A DNA stretch of 64,000 bases from Seonamhaeicola sp. (GCF_028281565.1 NZ_JANQJQ010000013.1:52846-116845); one strand, 5' to 3'; positions 9,927-20,259 are shown, counted from the first letter of the stretch. Program-made: numbers and translations. The notes: generated by a model from the letters alone, not told the origin.

Positions 9927-11003
9927 ATGCGCGTACTTCAATTGGTAGATTCTTTAGAACTTGGAGGAACCGAACGGGTAGCGGTAAATACCGCTAATGC
10001 CTTATCTCATAAAATAGATAAATCCTTTTTATGTGCTACTCGGAAAGAAGGATTATTAAAAGAAAGTCTTAATGATAAAGTTGAATATTTATTTCTTGAC
10101 AAGAATAAGACCCTTGATTTTAAGGCCATTAAAAGGTTGAAAGGGTTTATTAAAGTCAATGAAATAGGTGTTGTTCATGCGCATTCCAGTTCATTTTTTT
10201 TGGCGGTCCTAGTAAAGTTGTTTCGTCCTAGGCTTAAAATAATATGGCATGATCACTACGGTAATAGTGAGTTTTTAGAGCAAAGAAGGTCTATGGTCTT
10301 GTCTATTATATCTGTTTTTTTCTCTCACATTATAAGCGTAAATGAGCTTTTGAAGAATTGGGCAGAAGACCATCTTAAATGTGCAAGAGTAGACTATTTA
10401 CCAAATTTTGCAATTCCAGATAATAACAAGCCATTAACTAAATTAAAAGGAAATGAAGGGAAAAGGATTGTTCATCTGGCTAATTTAAGGCCTCAAAAAA
10501 ACCATAAAACGTTGTTGAAAGCTTTTAAAGCGGTAATTGAAGTTTATCCCGATTGGACCTTGCATTGCATCGGCAAAGATTTAGAAGACAAGTACAGTCA
10601 ATCCTTGAAGTCCATGGTAGATGAATTTCAACTAAATAATAAGGTGTTTTTTTATGGAAGTAGACAAGATATATCACATATACTTAAAGGCTGTGATATC
10701 GCCGTTCTTTCCTCTAAATCAGAAGGTTTACCCATAGCGTTATTGGAATATGGTTTTGCAAAATTACCCACTGTGGTAACCAATGTAGGTGATTGTAGCA
10801 AAGTTATTTCATCATCCAACGAAGGATTGATTATTAATAAAGCTGATATAAGTGCCTTAACGGAAGCTTTAGTTAAATATATTAGCGATGAAAGACTTAG
10901 AAGTAAAAAGGGGAGAAATTTGTTTTTGAAGGTGAATGAATTCTATTCAGAAAATGCAATAATTAATAAGTTAATAAACATATATAAGCTTCACGTAGTA
11001 TGA
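9927..11003 (+). CDS. Glycosyltransferase family 4
   Basis: LVDSLELGGTERVAVNTANAL; LSSKSEGLPIALLEYGFAKLPTVVTNVGD. Confidence 0.88.
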   Translation: MRVLQLVDSLELGGTERVAVNTANALSHKIDKSFLCATRKEGLLKESLNDKVEYLFLDKNKTLDFKAIKRLKGFIKVNEIGVVHAHSSSFFLAVLVKLFRPRLKIIWHDHYGNSEFLEQRRSMVLSIISVFFSHIISVNELLKNWAEDHLKCARVDYLPNFAIPDNNKPLTKLKGNEGKRIVHLANLRPQKNHKTLLKAFKAVIEVYPDWTLHCIGKDLEDKYSQSLKSMVDEFQLNNKVFFYGSRQDISHILKGCDIAVLSSKSEGLPIALLEYGFAKLPTVVTNVGDCSKVISSSNEGLIINKADISALTEALVKYISDERLRSKKGRNLFLKVNEFYSENAIINKLINIYKLHVV

Positions 11004-12364
11004 GACTATCTCTATATTTTAAGCTACTTTTATTACATGTGTTATTAGGTTTAGCTGTTTTTGTTTTTAAGCCCTTAGCTACGCTGTATTTTTTGTTTAT
11101 TACGTTTTTCTGTCTTTATAAAATTATAAGAGTTTCAAAAAAGAATAAAGCTTTCTATGTTTTATTAGCCTGCGCATATATTGTAGGCATTGAGGTGTTT
11201 TTAAGGATGAATGGAGGGACATTTTTTTATGAGGCCAGTAAGTATTTAGTAATTGTTTTCATTTTATTAGGAATGTTTGGCGTTAGCTTTACTAACAAAG
11301 CATTAATATATGTGCTTTATGTATTAATGCTGATACCTGGGATTTTTGTGGCTGTTTCAGAAATGGGGTTTGAAACTGATATCCGCAGAGCCATAGCCTT
11401 TAATTTAAGCGGGCCGGTATGTTTAGGGCTTGTAGCGATCTTTTGTTACCGTCGCAGAATAACATTTAATCAAATTAAAATAATTCTCTTAGGATTTTTG
11501 CTACCTCTGATAAGTATGACCGTGTATTTATTTCTTTATACGCCTGATATTAAAACGGTAATTACAGGAACAGCTTCAAATTTTGCAACATCAGGCGGGT
11601 TTGGCCCCAACCAGGTAGCAACCGTTTTAGGATTGGGAATGTTTGTTTTATCAGCACGTTTTTTCATGTCAAAAGATACTATCATGCTAAGGTTTATAGA
11701 TTTGGGTATTTTAGGGTTGATGGGATTTCGGGCTGTCGTGACTTTTAGTAGAGGTGGGGTTATTACTGCTTTAATAATGATCTTAGGCTTTCTAATGTTA
11801 TACTATTTAAAGGTTAACAGGCAAAAGAAGCTTAATATTAGATTGTCAATTTTTTTCTTTTTGGGAGTAGTTTTGTTTACCTGGTTTATAAGCTCTATTC
11901 AAACCAGTGGTTTTATTGATAAACGATATGCTAATCAGGATGCTGCAGGGCGTTCTAAAGGTGATGTGACAACAGGTAGAGCCGATTTATTGACTTTTGA
12001 ATTTAAGGAGTTTATAAATAATCCATTTTTTGGAATTGGTGTTGGTAAGGTAAAAGAGGTTCGTTTTAATGAAACAGGCATTGAAGCTGCTTCTCATAAC
12101 GAGATGAGCCGAATTGTTGCAGAGCATGGTTTGTTCGGTATTTTTGCATTTCTTATTTTACTCATAGTACCGTTAATTTTGCGTTTAAAGAACAAGTCGA
12201 ATATTTTTTTCTATTCGTTTTATGCGTTCTGGCTATTAACAATAAATCATTCGGCAATGCGCATTGCGGCTCCGGCTTTTGTTTATGGCTTGTGCCTATT
12301 AAATATTGTTTATGAAACATCAAGTGGAAAGAAAACACTGCAAAGTCAACAATTATCATCTTGA
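11000..12364 (+). CDS. O-antigen ligase/polymerase family membrane protein (Wzy/WaaL-like)
   Basis: Multi-TM ORF with FSRGGVITALI and NNPFFGIGVGKV...SHNEMSRIVAEHGLFG motifs. Confidence 0.85.
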   Translation: MRLSLYFKLLLLHVLLGLAVFVFKPLATLYFLFITFFCLYKIIRVSKKNKAFYVLLACAYIVGIEVFLRMNGGTFFYEASKYLVIVFILLGMFGVSFTNKALIYVLYVLMLIPGIFVAVSEMGFETDIRRAIAFNLSGPVCLGLVAIFCYRRRITFNQIKIILLGFLLPLISMTVYLFLYTPDIKTVITGTASNFATSGGFGPNQVATVLGLGMFVLSARFFMSKDTIMLRFIDLGILGLMGFRAVVTFSRGGVITALIMILGFLMLYYLKVNRQKKLNIRLSIFFFLGVVLFTWFISSIQTSGFIDKRYANQDAAGRSKGDVTTGRADLLTFEFKEFINNPFFGIGVGKVKEVRFNETGIEAASHNEMSRIVAEHGLFGIFAFLILLIVPLILRLKNKSNIFFYSFYAFWLLTINHSAMRIAAPAFVYGLCLLNIVYETSSGKKTLQSQQLSS

Positions 12365-12470
12365 TGTTACATGTGACATTTGAGAAACAATAACAAAGAA
12401 CACATGAAACGAGCATTAACAAATTTTAAAAATTTCTTAATAAAAAGGTAATGTTTAAAATTTTTAATGT

Positions 12471-12505
12471 GAGAACGGAGTGGTTGCACACGTTCTCAAT
12501 TTTAT
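12471..12505 (+). terminator. Stem-loop GAGAACG...CGTTCTC followed by an AT-rich tract
   Basis: Perfect 7-bp arms downstream of the O-antigen ligase-like gene. Confidence 0.5.
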
Positions 12506-12544
12506 AATTAACATATTATCAGATAATTACTAAAATTTAAACGT

Positions 12545-13555
12545 GTGAAAAATCTCCTGTACATAGGAAACAAGTTACAGCAAACTAATAAAACGTTGAC
12601 TACCATTGATACCCTGAGCAAAAATTTGCAAAGGGAATCATACCATGTTATTTCAGCTTCAGGTAAAAAGAACAAGCTCTTTCGGCTGTTTGATATGTTG
12701 TATCATATTGTAAAGCATAGAAAAACTACGGATTATGTATTAATAGATACCTACAGTACTTTAAACTTTTATTATGCTTATTTGTGTAGTAAGTTATGCG
12801 TCTTTTTTAAATTGAAGTACATACCCATGCTACATGGAGGTAATTTACCGGAGCGATTAAAGTCATCTCCTAAATTATCAGCATCAATTTTTAACAAAGC
12901 TCACGTCAATATCGCTCCATCACTTTATATTAAATCCAGTTTTGAAGATTCTGGCTTTGAGAACGTGGAATGTATACCGAATGCTATCGAAATAGAAAAT
13001 TACCCTTTTAAAAAAAGACATTTTGATAAAGTAAAATTATTATGGGTACGTTCGTTTTCAAAAATTTATAATCCAACATTAGCGATAAAAATCGCAAAGA
13101 TTTTAAAAGATAAGCATATGGACGTTGCGCTTTGTATGGTAGGACCTGATAATGATGGAAGTTTAGACGAAGTAAAAACCCTGGCAAAGAAGTTAAATAT
13201 TACAGTTCGTTTTACAGGCAAATTACCAAAAGAAGCATGGATTAAACTATCGGAAGACTATAACATTTTTATCAATACAACTAATTTTGACAATATGCCG
13301 GTTAGTGTTATTGAAGCTATGGCTTTGGGCCTGCCTGTGGTGTCCACAAATGTAGGAGGTATGTCTTTTTTAATAGAGGATGGTGTTGATGGCATTTTGG
13401 TAAGACCAAATGATGAACGGGCATTTGTGGAGGCTGTTAATAAGGTTATTAGTAGCATAGAAGATATAGAGAAAATGACACTTTTAGCTAGAAAAAAGGT
13501 TGAAAATTTTGATTGGGAAATTGTGAAGCACCAATGGATTTCAGTTTTAAAATAG
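12545..13555 (+). CDS. Glycosyltransferase family 4
   Basis: GTG start; CIPNAIEIENY, TTNFDNMPVSVIEAMALGLPVVSTNVGGM. Confidence 0.87.
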   Translation: MKNLLYIGNKLQQTNKTLTTIDTLSKNLQRESYHVISASGKKNKLFRLFDMLYHIVKHRKTTDYVLIDTYSTLNFYYAYLCSKLCVFFKLKYIPMLHGGNLPERLKSSPKLSASIFNKAHVNIAPSLYIKSSFEDSGFENVECIPNAIEIENYPFKKRHFDKVKLLWVRSFSKIYNPTLAIKIAKILKDKHMDVALCMVGPDNDGSLDEVKTLAKKLNITVRFTGKLPKEAWIKLSEDYNIFINTTNFDNMPVSVIEAMALGLPVVSTNVGGMSFLIEDGVDGILVRPNDERAFVEAVNKVISSIEDIEKMTLLARKKVENFDWEIVKHQWISVLK

Positions 13556-13611
13556 TAGCTTAATTAAATTCCTTGTATCTTTACAACCCTAATTTCCCAG
13601 TCTGAAATAAA

Positions 13612-15003
13612 ATGCCTAAAAGCAGTATCCATTTCAATATATCAGAGCGTAAAGTATTACTGCGTATTTTTGATATCGTTTTTGTCCTGTTTGTACTTTA
13701 TTTTGTGGGGGATACCTTTGAATTTGACTACTTTTCCATAACTAGGGAAAACTGGAGATGGGTTTTCGTATTGATCCTTTACATTTCAATTTTTGGCTCT
13801 ATTTTCGAGCTATATGACTTACAGAAATCAAGTAAAATAGAAAAGATATCAACCAGTATTGTTTTTACAGTATCAGTTACGGTTTTATTCTATTTTTTAA
13901 CGCCGTTTTTCACACCGATTTTACCTGATAACCGTTTACAAATCGTTTATTTTTATTTCGCTATTCTTTTTGCATTGGTTTTATGGCGATTAGCGTATAT
14001 TACCTTTATAGTATCACCAAGGTTTTATAAAAAGGCCCTTATAGTTGGAGAAATTTCAAGTATTGAGACTATCATTGAAGCTTTCAAACTTGCCGATCCT
14101 AATTATAAGATCGTTGGGTTTGTTAATTGTGAGCTAAGTAAAAAAGAAAATATAAAGTTTAATGGAATAAAAGAATACAGTCCGAAGCAGTTAAGGCAAA
14201 TTGTAAAAGACGAATACATATCTGAAATTGTAGTTGCCAGTTACAATTCGGAAACCATCACGTATGAGATATATTATGCTCTTATTTCGCTTTTGGAAGA
14301 CGGGGTACCCATCAGGGAATATACCCAGGTTTATGAAGATTTAACCCAACGTATTCCAGTGCAGTTTGTTGGTAGGGATTTTTATAAATATTTCCCTTTT
14401 AGCCGAAGCAACCAGAACAAAATGTATCTCTTCTTTCACCGTTTGTTTGATATTTTAATCTCGATTGTGGGACTTGTTTTTGGTGTTGTGTTTTTCCCCC
14501 TGATTTTACTTGGAAATATTATAGCTAATAGAGGGCCGCTTTTTTACACACAAGAGCGTATTGGAAAAAACGGACGTCGTTTCAAAATTATCAAGTACCG
14601 CACTATGATAAAGAATGCAGAAAAGGATGGTGTGGCATGGGCCAAGAAAAAAGATTCAAGGATAACGCTGTTTGGAAGATTTTTAAGAAATACAAGGCTG
14701 GATGAGATTCCACAGTTTATAAACATTTTGAAAGGAGAAATGAGTTTGATCGGTCCAAGACCGGAACGTCCGTATTTTGTGAAAGAGTTGTCTCAAATGC
14801 TTCCTTTTTATGAAACACGACATATCGTAAAACCAGGACTTACAGGTTGGGCACAGGTTAAAACAAGATACGGCTCTTCTGTAGACGATAGTTTACTTAA
14901 ACTGCAATACGACTTGTATTATATAAAACACCGAAGCTTTTTACTGGATTTAAACATTCTCATCAAGACACTTAGTACAGTGATTTTCTTTAGAGGGCAA
15001 TAG
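13612..15003 (+). CDS. Exopolysaccharide biosynthesis polyprenyl glycosylphosphotransferase (initiating sugar transferase)
   Basis: Multi-TM N-terminus and C-terminal KIIKYRTM...LRNTRLDEIPQFINILKGEMSLIGPRPERP...KPGLTGWAQV. Confidence 0.93.
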   Translation: MPKSSIHFNISERKVLLRIFDIVFVLFVLYFVGDTFEFDYFSITRENWRWVFVLILYISIFGSIFELYDLQKSSKIEKISTSIVFTVSVTVLFYFLTPFFTPILPDNRLQIVYFYFAILFALVLWRLAYITFIVSPRFYKKALIVGEISSIETIIEAFKLADPNYKIVGFVNCELSKKENIKFNGIKEYSPKQLRQIVKDEYISEIVVASYNSETITYEIYYALISLLEDGVPIREYTQVYEDLTQRIPVQFVGRDFYKYFPFSRSNQNKMYLFFHRLFDILISIVGLVFGVVFFPLILLGNIIANRGPLFYTQERIGKNGRRFKIIKYRTMIKNAEKDGVAWAKKKDSRITLFGRFLRNTRLDEIPQFINILKGEMSLIGPRPERPYFVKELSQMLPFYETRHIVKPGLTGWAQVKTRYGSSVDDSLLKLQYDLYYIKHRSFLLDLNILIKTLSTVIFFRGQ

Positions 15004-16165
15004 ACTTCTTATAATAAGAAACCAGATAAAAATATCTGATAAGTAAAGCTATTAACAGTGGAATCAACCCTATAGCGAAGACCTGCACGCCAATAATCCA
15101 GTGCAATGTCAAAAGACATAGCATAATTATCAAAAACTTTAAATACTTAATAAACCAGGTTTTGACTTTTTTCTTTGGAAGCTGCCCGATCATTAAAATA
15201 TTTAAAACAAAAGCCCATAGCAGATTATAGTTTTGGTGGGTGCCGGTGTGGTCTGTTGCAAACCAAAGAAATAAAATACATATACCCACTACTCCGGTGA
15301 AGCTAAATAAAAAAACATCTATCCAAACCGTTTGTTTTTTCGCTTTAGAATCTTTGTAGGTAATAAATAGAATAAACAAAGCCATGAGCCCTAAAATAAA
15401 CAACGGACTACTAAAAAAGTGGTTGGCTGTTTTGGTTGGCCTTTCAGTGAAAATAATGTTATTTTTCTTAACCAATGCGGTACCATCTTTTTTAGTTGCA
15501 GTATCAAAGAATTTATAAATATTTTCAGGTAAGAACATATGCTCTTCAGGAGTAGCTTCTCTATCAATTACGGCGCCTAAAGCTATATCAATACCTAAAC
15601 TTCCCCAGGTATTTTTATTTACATTGTCATAAATTAGATATCTGAATGTTTTAGGACTGAAATTTTCGGGATTATTGAACTCAATGTTATTATCCGTAGA
15701 AACTTTGGCTACATCTTTAATTCGGGTAGCACAATTATCAAAGAAGAATTCGTATAAGTAGCCCCGGTTTTCAGGCTTGTAATTATTAATTAGATAGTCG
15801 TAGAGTTTTTGTTTTTCACTTTGTGATAAATTTAAAACCTGCTCTTTAACTGTTCTGTTGAAATAAACATATATCTGGCAAAACCTGCTGAAATCATCTT
15901 TGCTAAGCAGGTAATTGAGTTTACCGCGGGCAAATTTTAAATAAAAATTAGGGGCATCAAAATCATACTCGCCATAACCATATACCACATCAAGACTGTT
16001 ATTCGGATCATTTATTCTGAAGGCACTATGACCAAACGAATCAACTAAAGGGATACCAGGGCCAACAGTTAAAACACTAATTTCGGCTGTATTTGAAAGA
16101 GTAACTTGTTGTGCATAAGCAAATGAAGAAAAGACTAAAAAAAGAAAAAGCAGTTTTTTTAACAT
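14990..16165 (-). CDS. DUF4105 / Lnb-type N-terminal periplasmic domain membrane protein
   Basis: Signal peptide; VGPGIPLVDSFGHSAFRI...YGYGEYDFDAPNFYLKFARGKLNY; C-terminal TM helices. Confidence 0.8.
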   Translation of the reverse strand: MLKKLLFLFLVFSSFAYAQQVTLSNTAEISVLTVGPGIPLVDSFGHSAFRINDPNNSLDVVYGYGEYDFDAPNFYLKFARGKLNYLLSKDDFSRFCQIYVYFNRTVKEQVLNLSQSEKQKLYDYLINNYKPENRGYLYEFFFDNCATRIKDVAKVSTDNNIEFNNPENFSPKTFRYLIYDNVNKNTWGSLGIDIALGAVIDREATPEEHMFLPENIYKFFDTATKKDGTALVKKNNIIFTERPTKTANHFFSSPLFILGLMALFILFITYKDSKAKKQTVWIDVFLFSFTGVVGICILFLWFATDHTGTHQNYNLLWAFVLNILMIGQLPKKKVKTWFIKYLKFLIIMLCLLTLHWIIGVQVFAIGLIPLLIALLIRYFYLVSYYKKSIAL

Positions 16166-17241
16166 TACCTAAAGATACTAAAATCGAGTTTTAATGAAAA
16201 TACATTAGAATACAGGGCCACACTTTGGTCACCGATATCAGTAAATGCATAATCTATTTGAATACCATTGTATTTAAAACCTACGCCAAAACTTGGTTGA
16301 AAGGTGAGTTGCTCCGTATTATCTATCTGTAATTCATTTTGAAAATTACCCATACCGGCACGCAAGTAAACCATATCAATATACCCAAATTCAAAACCTA
16401 GGGCAGGATTGATACTGGCAAAAGAGGTTGAAATAATATCGTTATTTTCTTCAAACCTCACATTTAAATTAACTGCCGCCAATAAGGTGTAATCAATGTT
16501 AAAATCGAATTGTTTAGAAATACCAATTTGCAGTTTTGGGATGGTGATTTCCGTACTTTCGGGTAATTCCTGGTTTTGGCCTTCAACAGCATCTCTAATT
16601 TTTTCAAATTCACCTTCGTCAATAGCCCAGGCATTGAATGTGGTGGTGATATCACGAGCCATAACTCCAAATTTCCAGTTGTTATTGGTTTCAAACTGAA
16701 TGCCCGCATCCAGGCCAAACCCCCAGGACGAAGCAAAATCTCCAATAACACGACGTATTACTTTCGCATTTACGCCGTAATTTAAACCTTGAACCGGAAG
16801 TTCCCTGGCATATGAAAATGTGAGTCCGTAATCTGCGGTAGAGAATAGGCTAATCCTGTCATAGTTAATATTCCCTTGTTCATCAATTAATTGCGTGGTA
16901 TTCAAAATATCATCAACTGCAAACCGAATTAAGGAGATACCAATCGCACTTCTATTATCTAAGGGCATAGCATAAGCGGCATAATCATAATTGGCAATAT
17001 TGGCAAAATAGCTGGAATGCATCAAGGCTAACTGGTTGTCTTCCAGAGCCAGAAGTCCGGCAGGATTCCAGTAGCCTGAGTTAACATCAGCGGTGTGCGA
17101 AGTAACGGCACTGCTCATGCCTAAAGCGGCGGCATCAACACCAATATTCATAAACTCATTAGAATATTTTCTAGTGGTCTGACTGAACAAAGTAACCGAT
17201 AGTAAACAAAATAAGGTGCTTAGGTAAACTTTCAATCGCAA
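16165..17241 (-). CDS. PorV/PorQ family outer-membrane beta-barrel protein
   Basis: EFMNIGVDAAALGMSSAVTSHTADVNSGYWNPAGLL signature. Confidence 0.85.
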   Translation of the reverse strand: MRLKVYLSTLFCLLSVTLFSQTTRKYSNEFMNIGVDAAALGMSSAVTSHTADVNSGYWNPAGLLALEDNQLALMHSSYFANIANYDYAAYAMPLDNRSAIGISLIRFAVDDILNTTQLIDEQGNINYDRISLFSTADYGLTFSYARELPVQGLNYGVNAKVIRRVIGDFASSWGFGLDAGIQFETNNNWKFGVMARDITTTFNAWAIDEGEFEKIRDAVEGQNQELPESTEITIPKLQIGISKQFDFNIDYTLLAAVNLNVRFEENNDIISTSFASINPALGFEFGYIDMVYLRAGMGNFQNELQIDNTEQLTFQPSFGVGFKYNGIQIDYAFTDIGDQSVALYSNVFSLKLDFSIFR

Positions 17242-17328
17242 TTTTTTTACAAATATAAACCTATAAACTGTAAAATATAACAGATATTGTTCAATACTTG
17301 TTTAAGACTAAAATTGTTTGTTAATTTG

Positions 17329-17354
17329 GATTCCCGCCTGCGCGGGAATGACAG
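17329..17354 (+). repeat. Palindromic intergenic element copy A (GGATTCCCGC-CTGC-GCGGGAATGACA)
   Basis: Perfect 8-bp arms ATTCCCGC/GCGGGAAT with 4-nt loop. Confidence 0.8.
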
Positions 17355-17366
17355 TTATAGTGGAAA

Positions 17367-17388
17367 CCCCGACGCAAAGCGTCGAGGA
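17367..17388 (+). repeat. Second hairpin module CCCCGACGC-AAA-GCGTCGAGG
   Basis: Perfect 6-bp CGACGC/GCGTCG stem, partially extended by CC/GG. Confidence 0.7.
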
Positions 17389-17412
17389 ATTCTTTTTAAT
17401 TAAAACTCTTAC

Positions 17413-18138
17413 ATGAAGCGATATATCCCGAATGCCCTGACACTGTTAAACCTGTTTAGTGGAAGTATTGCTGTTATTTTTGCTGTTAATGACAACTTTG
17501 TTTCCGCAGCTTTTTTTGTGTTTCTGGGTATTTTCTTCGATTTTTTTGATGGCTTTGCCGCAAGAAAATTGAACGTACAAAGTGAATTAGGATTACAATT
17601 AGATTCTTTAGCCGATGTGGTGACCAGTGGTTTGGTGCCGGGCATTATAATGTTCAAATTGTTAGAGCTTGTAGAATCTGATTGGGAAGCGGTTGATTTA
17701 TCCAGTGATTTTAGCATACCATTAGTACCTCTTTTAGGATTAGCAATAACACTTGCATCCGCATATCGTTTAGCAAAATTTAATGTGGACACAGAACAAC
17801 AAAACTTTTTTAAAGGGCTGCCAACACCGGCCAATGCCCTGTTGATTGTCTCATTACCTTTAATTCTGGAGTTTCAGAACAATGATACCATAAATGCCAT
17901 AATTCTTAGTAAATGGTTCTTAATTGCTGTAACAATTTTAAGTTGTTGGCTACTAAATTCTGGTATAAGGCTTTTTGCCTTAAAATTTAAAGATTGGGGG
18001 TTTAAAGCCAATGCAACACGGTATATTTTTATAGTGCTATGTGCCGTATTGTTAATTGTATTGCAGTTTGCGGCCATTCCGTTAATCATAGTATTGTATA
18101 TCGTTATGTCTGTTTTAGACTCTGTAACATCAAAATAA
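17413..18138 (+). CDS. pssA: CDP-diacylglycerol--serine O-phosphatidyltransferase
   Basis: LGIFFDFFDGFAARKLNVQSELGLQLDSLADVVTSG matches the CDP-alcohol phosphatidyltransferase motif. Confidence 0.92.
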   Translation: MKRYIPNALTLLNLFSGSIAVIFAVNDNFVSAAFFVFLGIFFDFFDGFAARKLNVQSELGLQLDSLADVVTSGLVPGIIMFKLLELVESDWEAVDLSSDFSIPLVPLLGLAITLASAYRLAKFNVDTEQQNFFKGLPTPANALLIVSLPLILEFQNNDTINAIILSKWFLIAVTILSCWLLNSGIRLFALKFKDWGFKANATRYIFIVLCAVLLIVLQFAAIPLIIVLYIVMSVLDSVTSK

Positions 18139-18144
18139 AATCTC

Positions 18145-18933
18145 ATGGTTGAAAATATTTTCACGCTTTTAATGCTTATTCTGCTTCAAATTGTTTTAGG
18201 GTTTGATAATTTACTTTATATCTCTTTAGAAAGTAAAAATGCCCCGGCGGATAAACAGTCGTATGTTAGAAAAGTAGGGATACTTTTAGCCATTGTATTT
18301 CGTATAGCATTACTGTTTATCCTTTTAGAAGTGATAAGTTATTTCCAGGACCCAATCATTCATTTACCATGGGTTGATGTAGCCGAAGGCCATTTTAATA
18401 TTCATAGTTTAATTGTTTTGGGAGGTGGGGTTTTTATCATCTATACGGCTATGAAAGAAATCTGGCATATGATAGGTATCCATAAGGTTGACACGGATGT
18501 TGAAGACCATGGAAAAGGTTCTGTTGCCAAAGTGATTACTATGATCATTATTATGAATTTGGTGTTCTCTTTTGATTCTATTTTAAGTGCTATGGCATTG
18601 ACCAGTGTGAAATGGGTAATGGCTACTGCTATAATTGCCGGTGGATTATTAATGATCTGGTTAGCAGATAAGGTATCAAACTTTCTTGCCAAAAACAGGA
18701 TGTATGAAGTTTTAGGTTTGTTTATCCTGTTTATTGTAGGTGTTATGTTATTAACCGAAGGCGGCCATTTAGCACACTTAAAACTGTTAGGAAATGAAAT
18801 TACCCCAATGAGTAAAACAACATTCTACTTTGTAATAGCCATATTAGTTGTTACAGATATTGTTCAGGGGCGTTATCAAAAGAAACTTATGGCAGAGCAG
18901 GAAGAGCTTCAGGATGGTAAGGATCAAAATTAA
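18145..18933 (+). CDS. TerC family integral membrane protein
   Basis: VLGFDNLLYISLESK, VFSFDSILSAMALT; multi-TM. Confidence 0.9.
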   Translation: MVENIFTLLMLILLQIVLGFDNLLYISLESKNAPADKQSYVRKVGILLAIVFRIALLFILLEVISYFQDPIIHLPWVDVAEGHFNIHSLIVLGGGVFIIYTAMKEIWHMIGIHKVDTDVEDHGKGSVAKVITMIIIMNLVFSFDSILSAMALTSVKWVMATAIIAGGLLMIWLADKVSNFLAKNRMYEVLGLFILFIVGVMLLTEGGHLAHLKLLGNEITPMSKTTFYFVIAILVVTDIVQGRYQKKLMAEQEELQDGKDQN

Positions 18934-18952
18934 TATTTCTGCTTTTTAAAAT

Positions 18953-19027
18953 ATCCCCTTGAGGGGATTATAGGGGTGTATTCTAATCTAACTTTTAAGT
19001 AACACCTCCCTTCATCCCTCCTCAAGG
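18953..19027 (+). repeat. Imperfect inverted-repeat element (ATCCCCTTGAGGGGAT...AGGGGTGT...ACACCTCCC...CCTCAAGG)
   Basis: Self-palindrome at 18953-18968; CCTTGAGG/CCTCAAGG and GGTGT/ACACC pair across the element. Confidence 0.65.
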
Positions 19028-19043
19028 AAGGAACATATTTTTG

Positions 19044-19116
19044 GGATTCTTGCCGAAGTTTATCTTGAGCCCTTCGTCTCGGCTCAGGACAAGCTAAAGT
19101 TGAAGGCAGGAATGAC
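19044..19116 (+). repeat. Palindromic intergenic element copy B (GGATTCTTGCC...GGCAGGAATGACA)
   Basis: Outer arms ATTCTTGCC/GGCAGGAAT (one G-T wobble); inner stem TGAGCC/GGCTCA. Confidence 0.75.
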
Positions 19117-19147
19117 AGATAAATTAAATGATAAAAGGAAAAATTAC

Positions 19148-19888
19148 CTAGTCCCTAATCTTCTTTTTTCTAAGCTCAAAGTTTTGACCTAAATACACTT
19201 TACGTACCATAGCATCATTGGCCAATTCTTCAGGGACACCAGCTTTAAGAATGCTCCCTTCAAACATCAAATAAGTTCTATCAGTAATAGCAAGGGTTTC
19301 TTGTACATTGTGATCTGTAATTAATATCCCGATATTCTTTTTAGTAAGTTGCGCTACAATACGCTGAATATCTTCAACCGCTACCGGATCTACACCGGCA
19401 AAAGGTTCATCTAAAAGAATAAAGTTAGGGTCGGTAGCCAAAGCCCGGGCAATTTCTGTTCTTCGTCGTTCACCACCCGACAATAGATCCCCTCTGTTTT
19501 TTCTAATATGCCCTAAGCCAAACTCCTCAATTAGGGATTCCATTTTATACTGCTGCTCTTTTTTACTCAGTTTGGTAAGCTGTAATACACTTAAAATGTT
19601 ATCTTCAATACTTAATTTTCGAAAAACAGAAGCCTCCTGGGCCAGATAGCCAATACCATTTTGAGCACGTTTGTACATAGGGAACTTGGTAATCTCAGTA
19701 TTATCCAGAAAGATTTGCCCTCCATTAGGCTTAATCAACCCCACTATCATATAAAAGGAGGTTGTTTTACCTGCACCGTTAGGCCCAAGTAATCCAACAA
19801 TTTCTCCCTGGTTGACCTCTAAAGAAACATCTTTTACCACTTTACGTCCGCTATAGGACTTCATTAAATTTTCGGCTCTCAAAATCAT
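19148..19888 (-). CDS. lptB: LPS export ABC transporter ATP-binding protein
   Basis: [18 protein letters not shown] Walker [18 protein letters not shown] signature, [12 protein letters not shown]. Confidence 0.95.
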   Translation of the reverse strand: MILRAENLMKSYSGRKVVKDVSLEVNQGEIVGLLGPNGAGKTTSFYMIVGLIKPNGGQIFLDNTEITKFPMYKRAQNGIGYLAQEASVFRKLSIEDNILSVLQLTKLSKKEQQYKMESLIEEFGLGHIRKNRGDLLSGGERRRTEIARALATDPNFILLDEPFAGVDPVAVEDIQRIVAQLTKKNIGILITDHNVQETLAITDRTYLMFEGSILKAGVPEELANDAMVRKVYLGQNFELRKKKIRD

Positions 19889-19911
19889 ATTTGCAATAAC
19901 GTAAATTTTAA

Positions 19912-20259
19912 TTAATTATTGGCTTCCAAAGCATCCCAAAACTCATAAGCTTTTCTTAAATGTGAAATGACTATAGTACCACCAACCAAAGTGGCAATAC
20001 TTAAAGCCTCAACCACCTGTGCTTTAGTTAAGCCTTCTTTATGGCAAGTTTCCAAATGATATTTTACACAATCATCACATCTTAACACCATTGAAGCCAC
20101 TAAAGCTAAGAGTTCTTTGGTTTTCACATCTAATGCGCCTTCCGTAAAAGCATTGGTGTCCAGATTAAAAATGCGTTTGATTATTTTGTTGTTATCGGCA
20201 AGAATTTTGTCATTCATTCTCGTGCGATACTCCTTAAATTCATTAACGATATCAGACAT
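19912..20259 (-). CDS. Carboxymuconolactone decarboxylase family protein
   Basis: [31 protein letters not shown] CxxC...H motif. Confidence 0.9.
   Translation of the reverse strand: MSDIVNEFKEYRTRMNDKILADNNKIIKRIFNLDTNAFTEGALDVKTKELLALVASMVLRCDDCVKYHLETCHKEGLTKAQVVEALSIATLVGGTIVISHLRKAYEFWDALEANN

Noticed and set aside
17409-17834. 141-aa minus-strand ORF overlapping pssA
   Set aside because: Antisense to a clear CDP-alcohol phosphatidyltransferase; no recognisable motif
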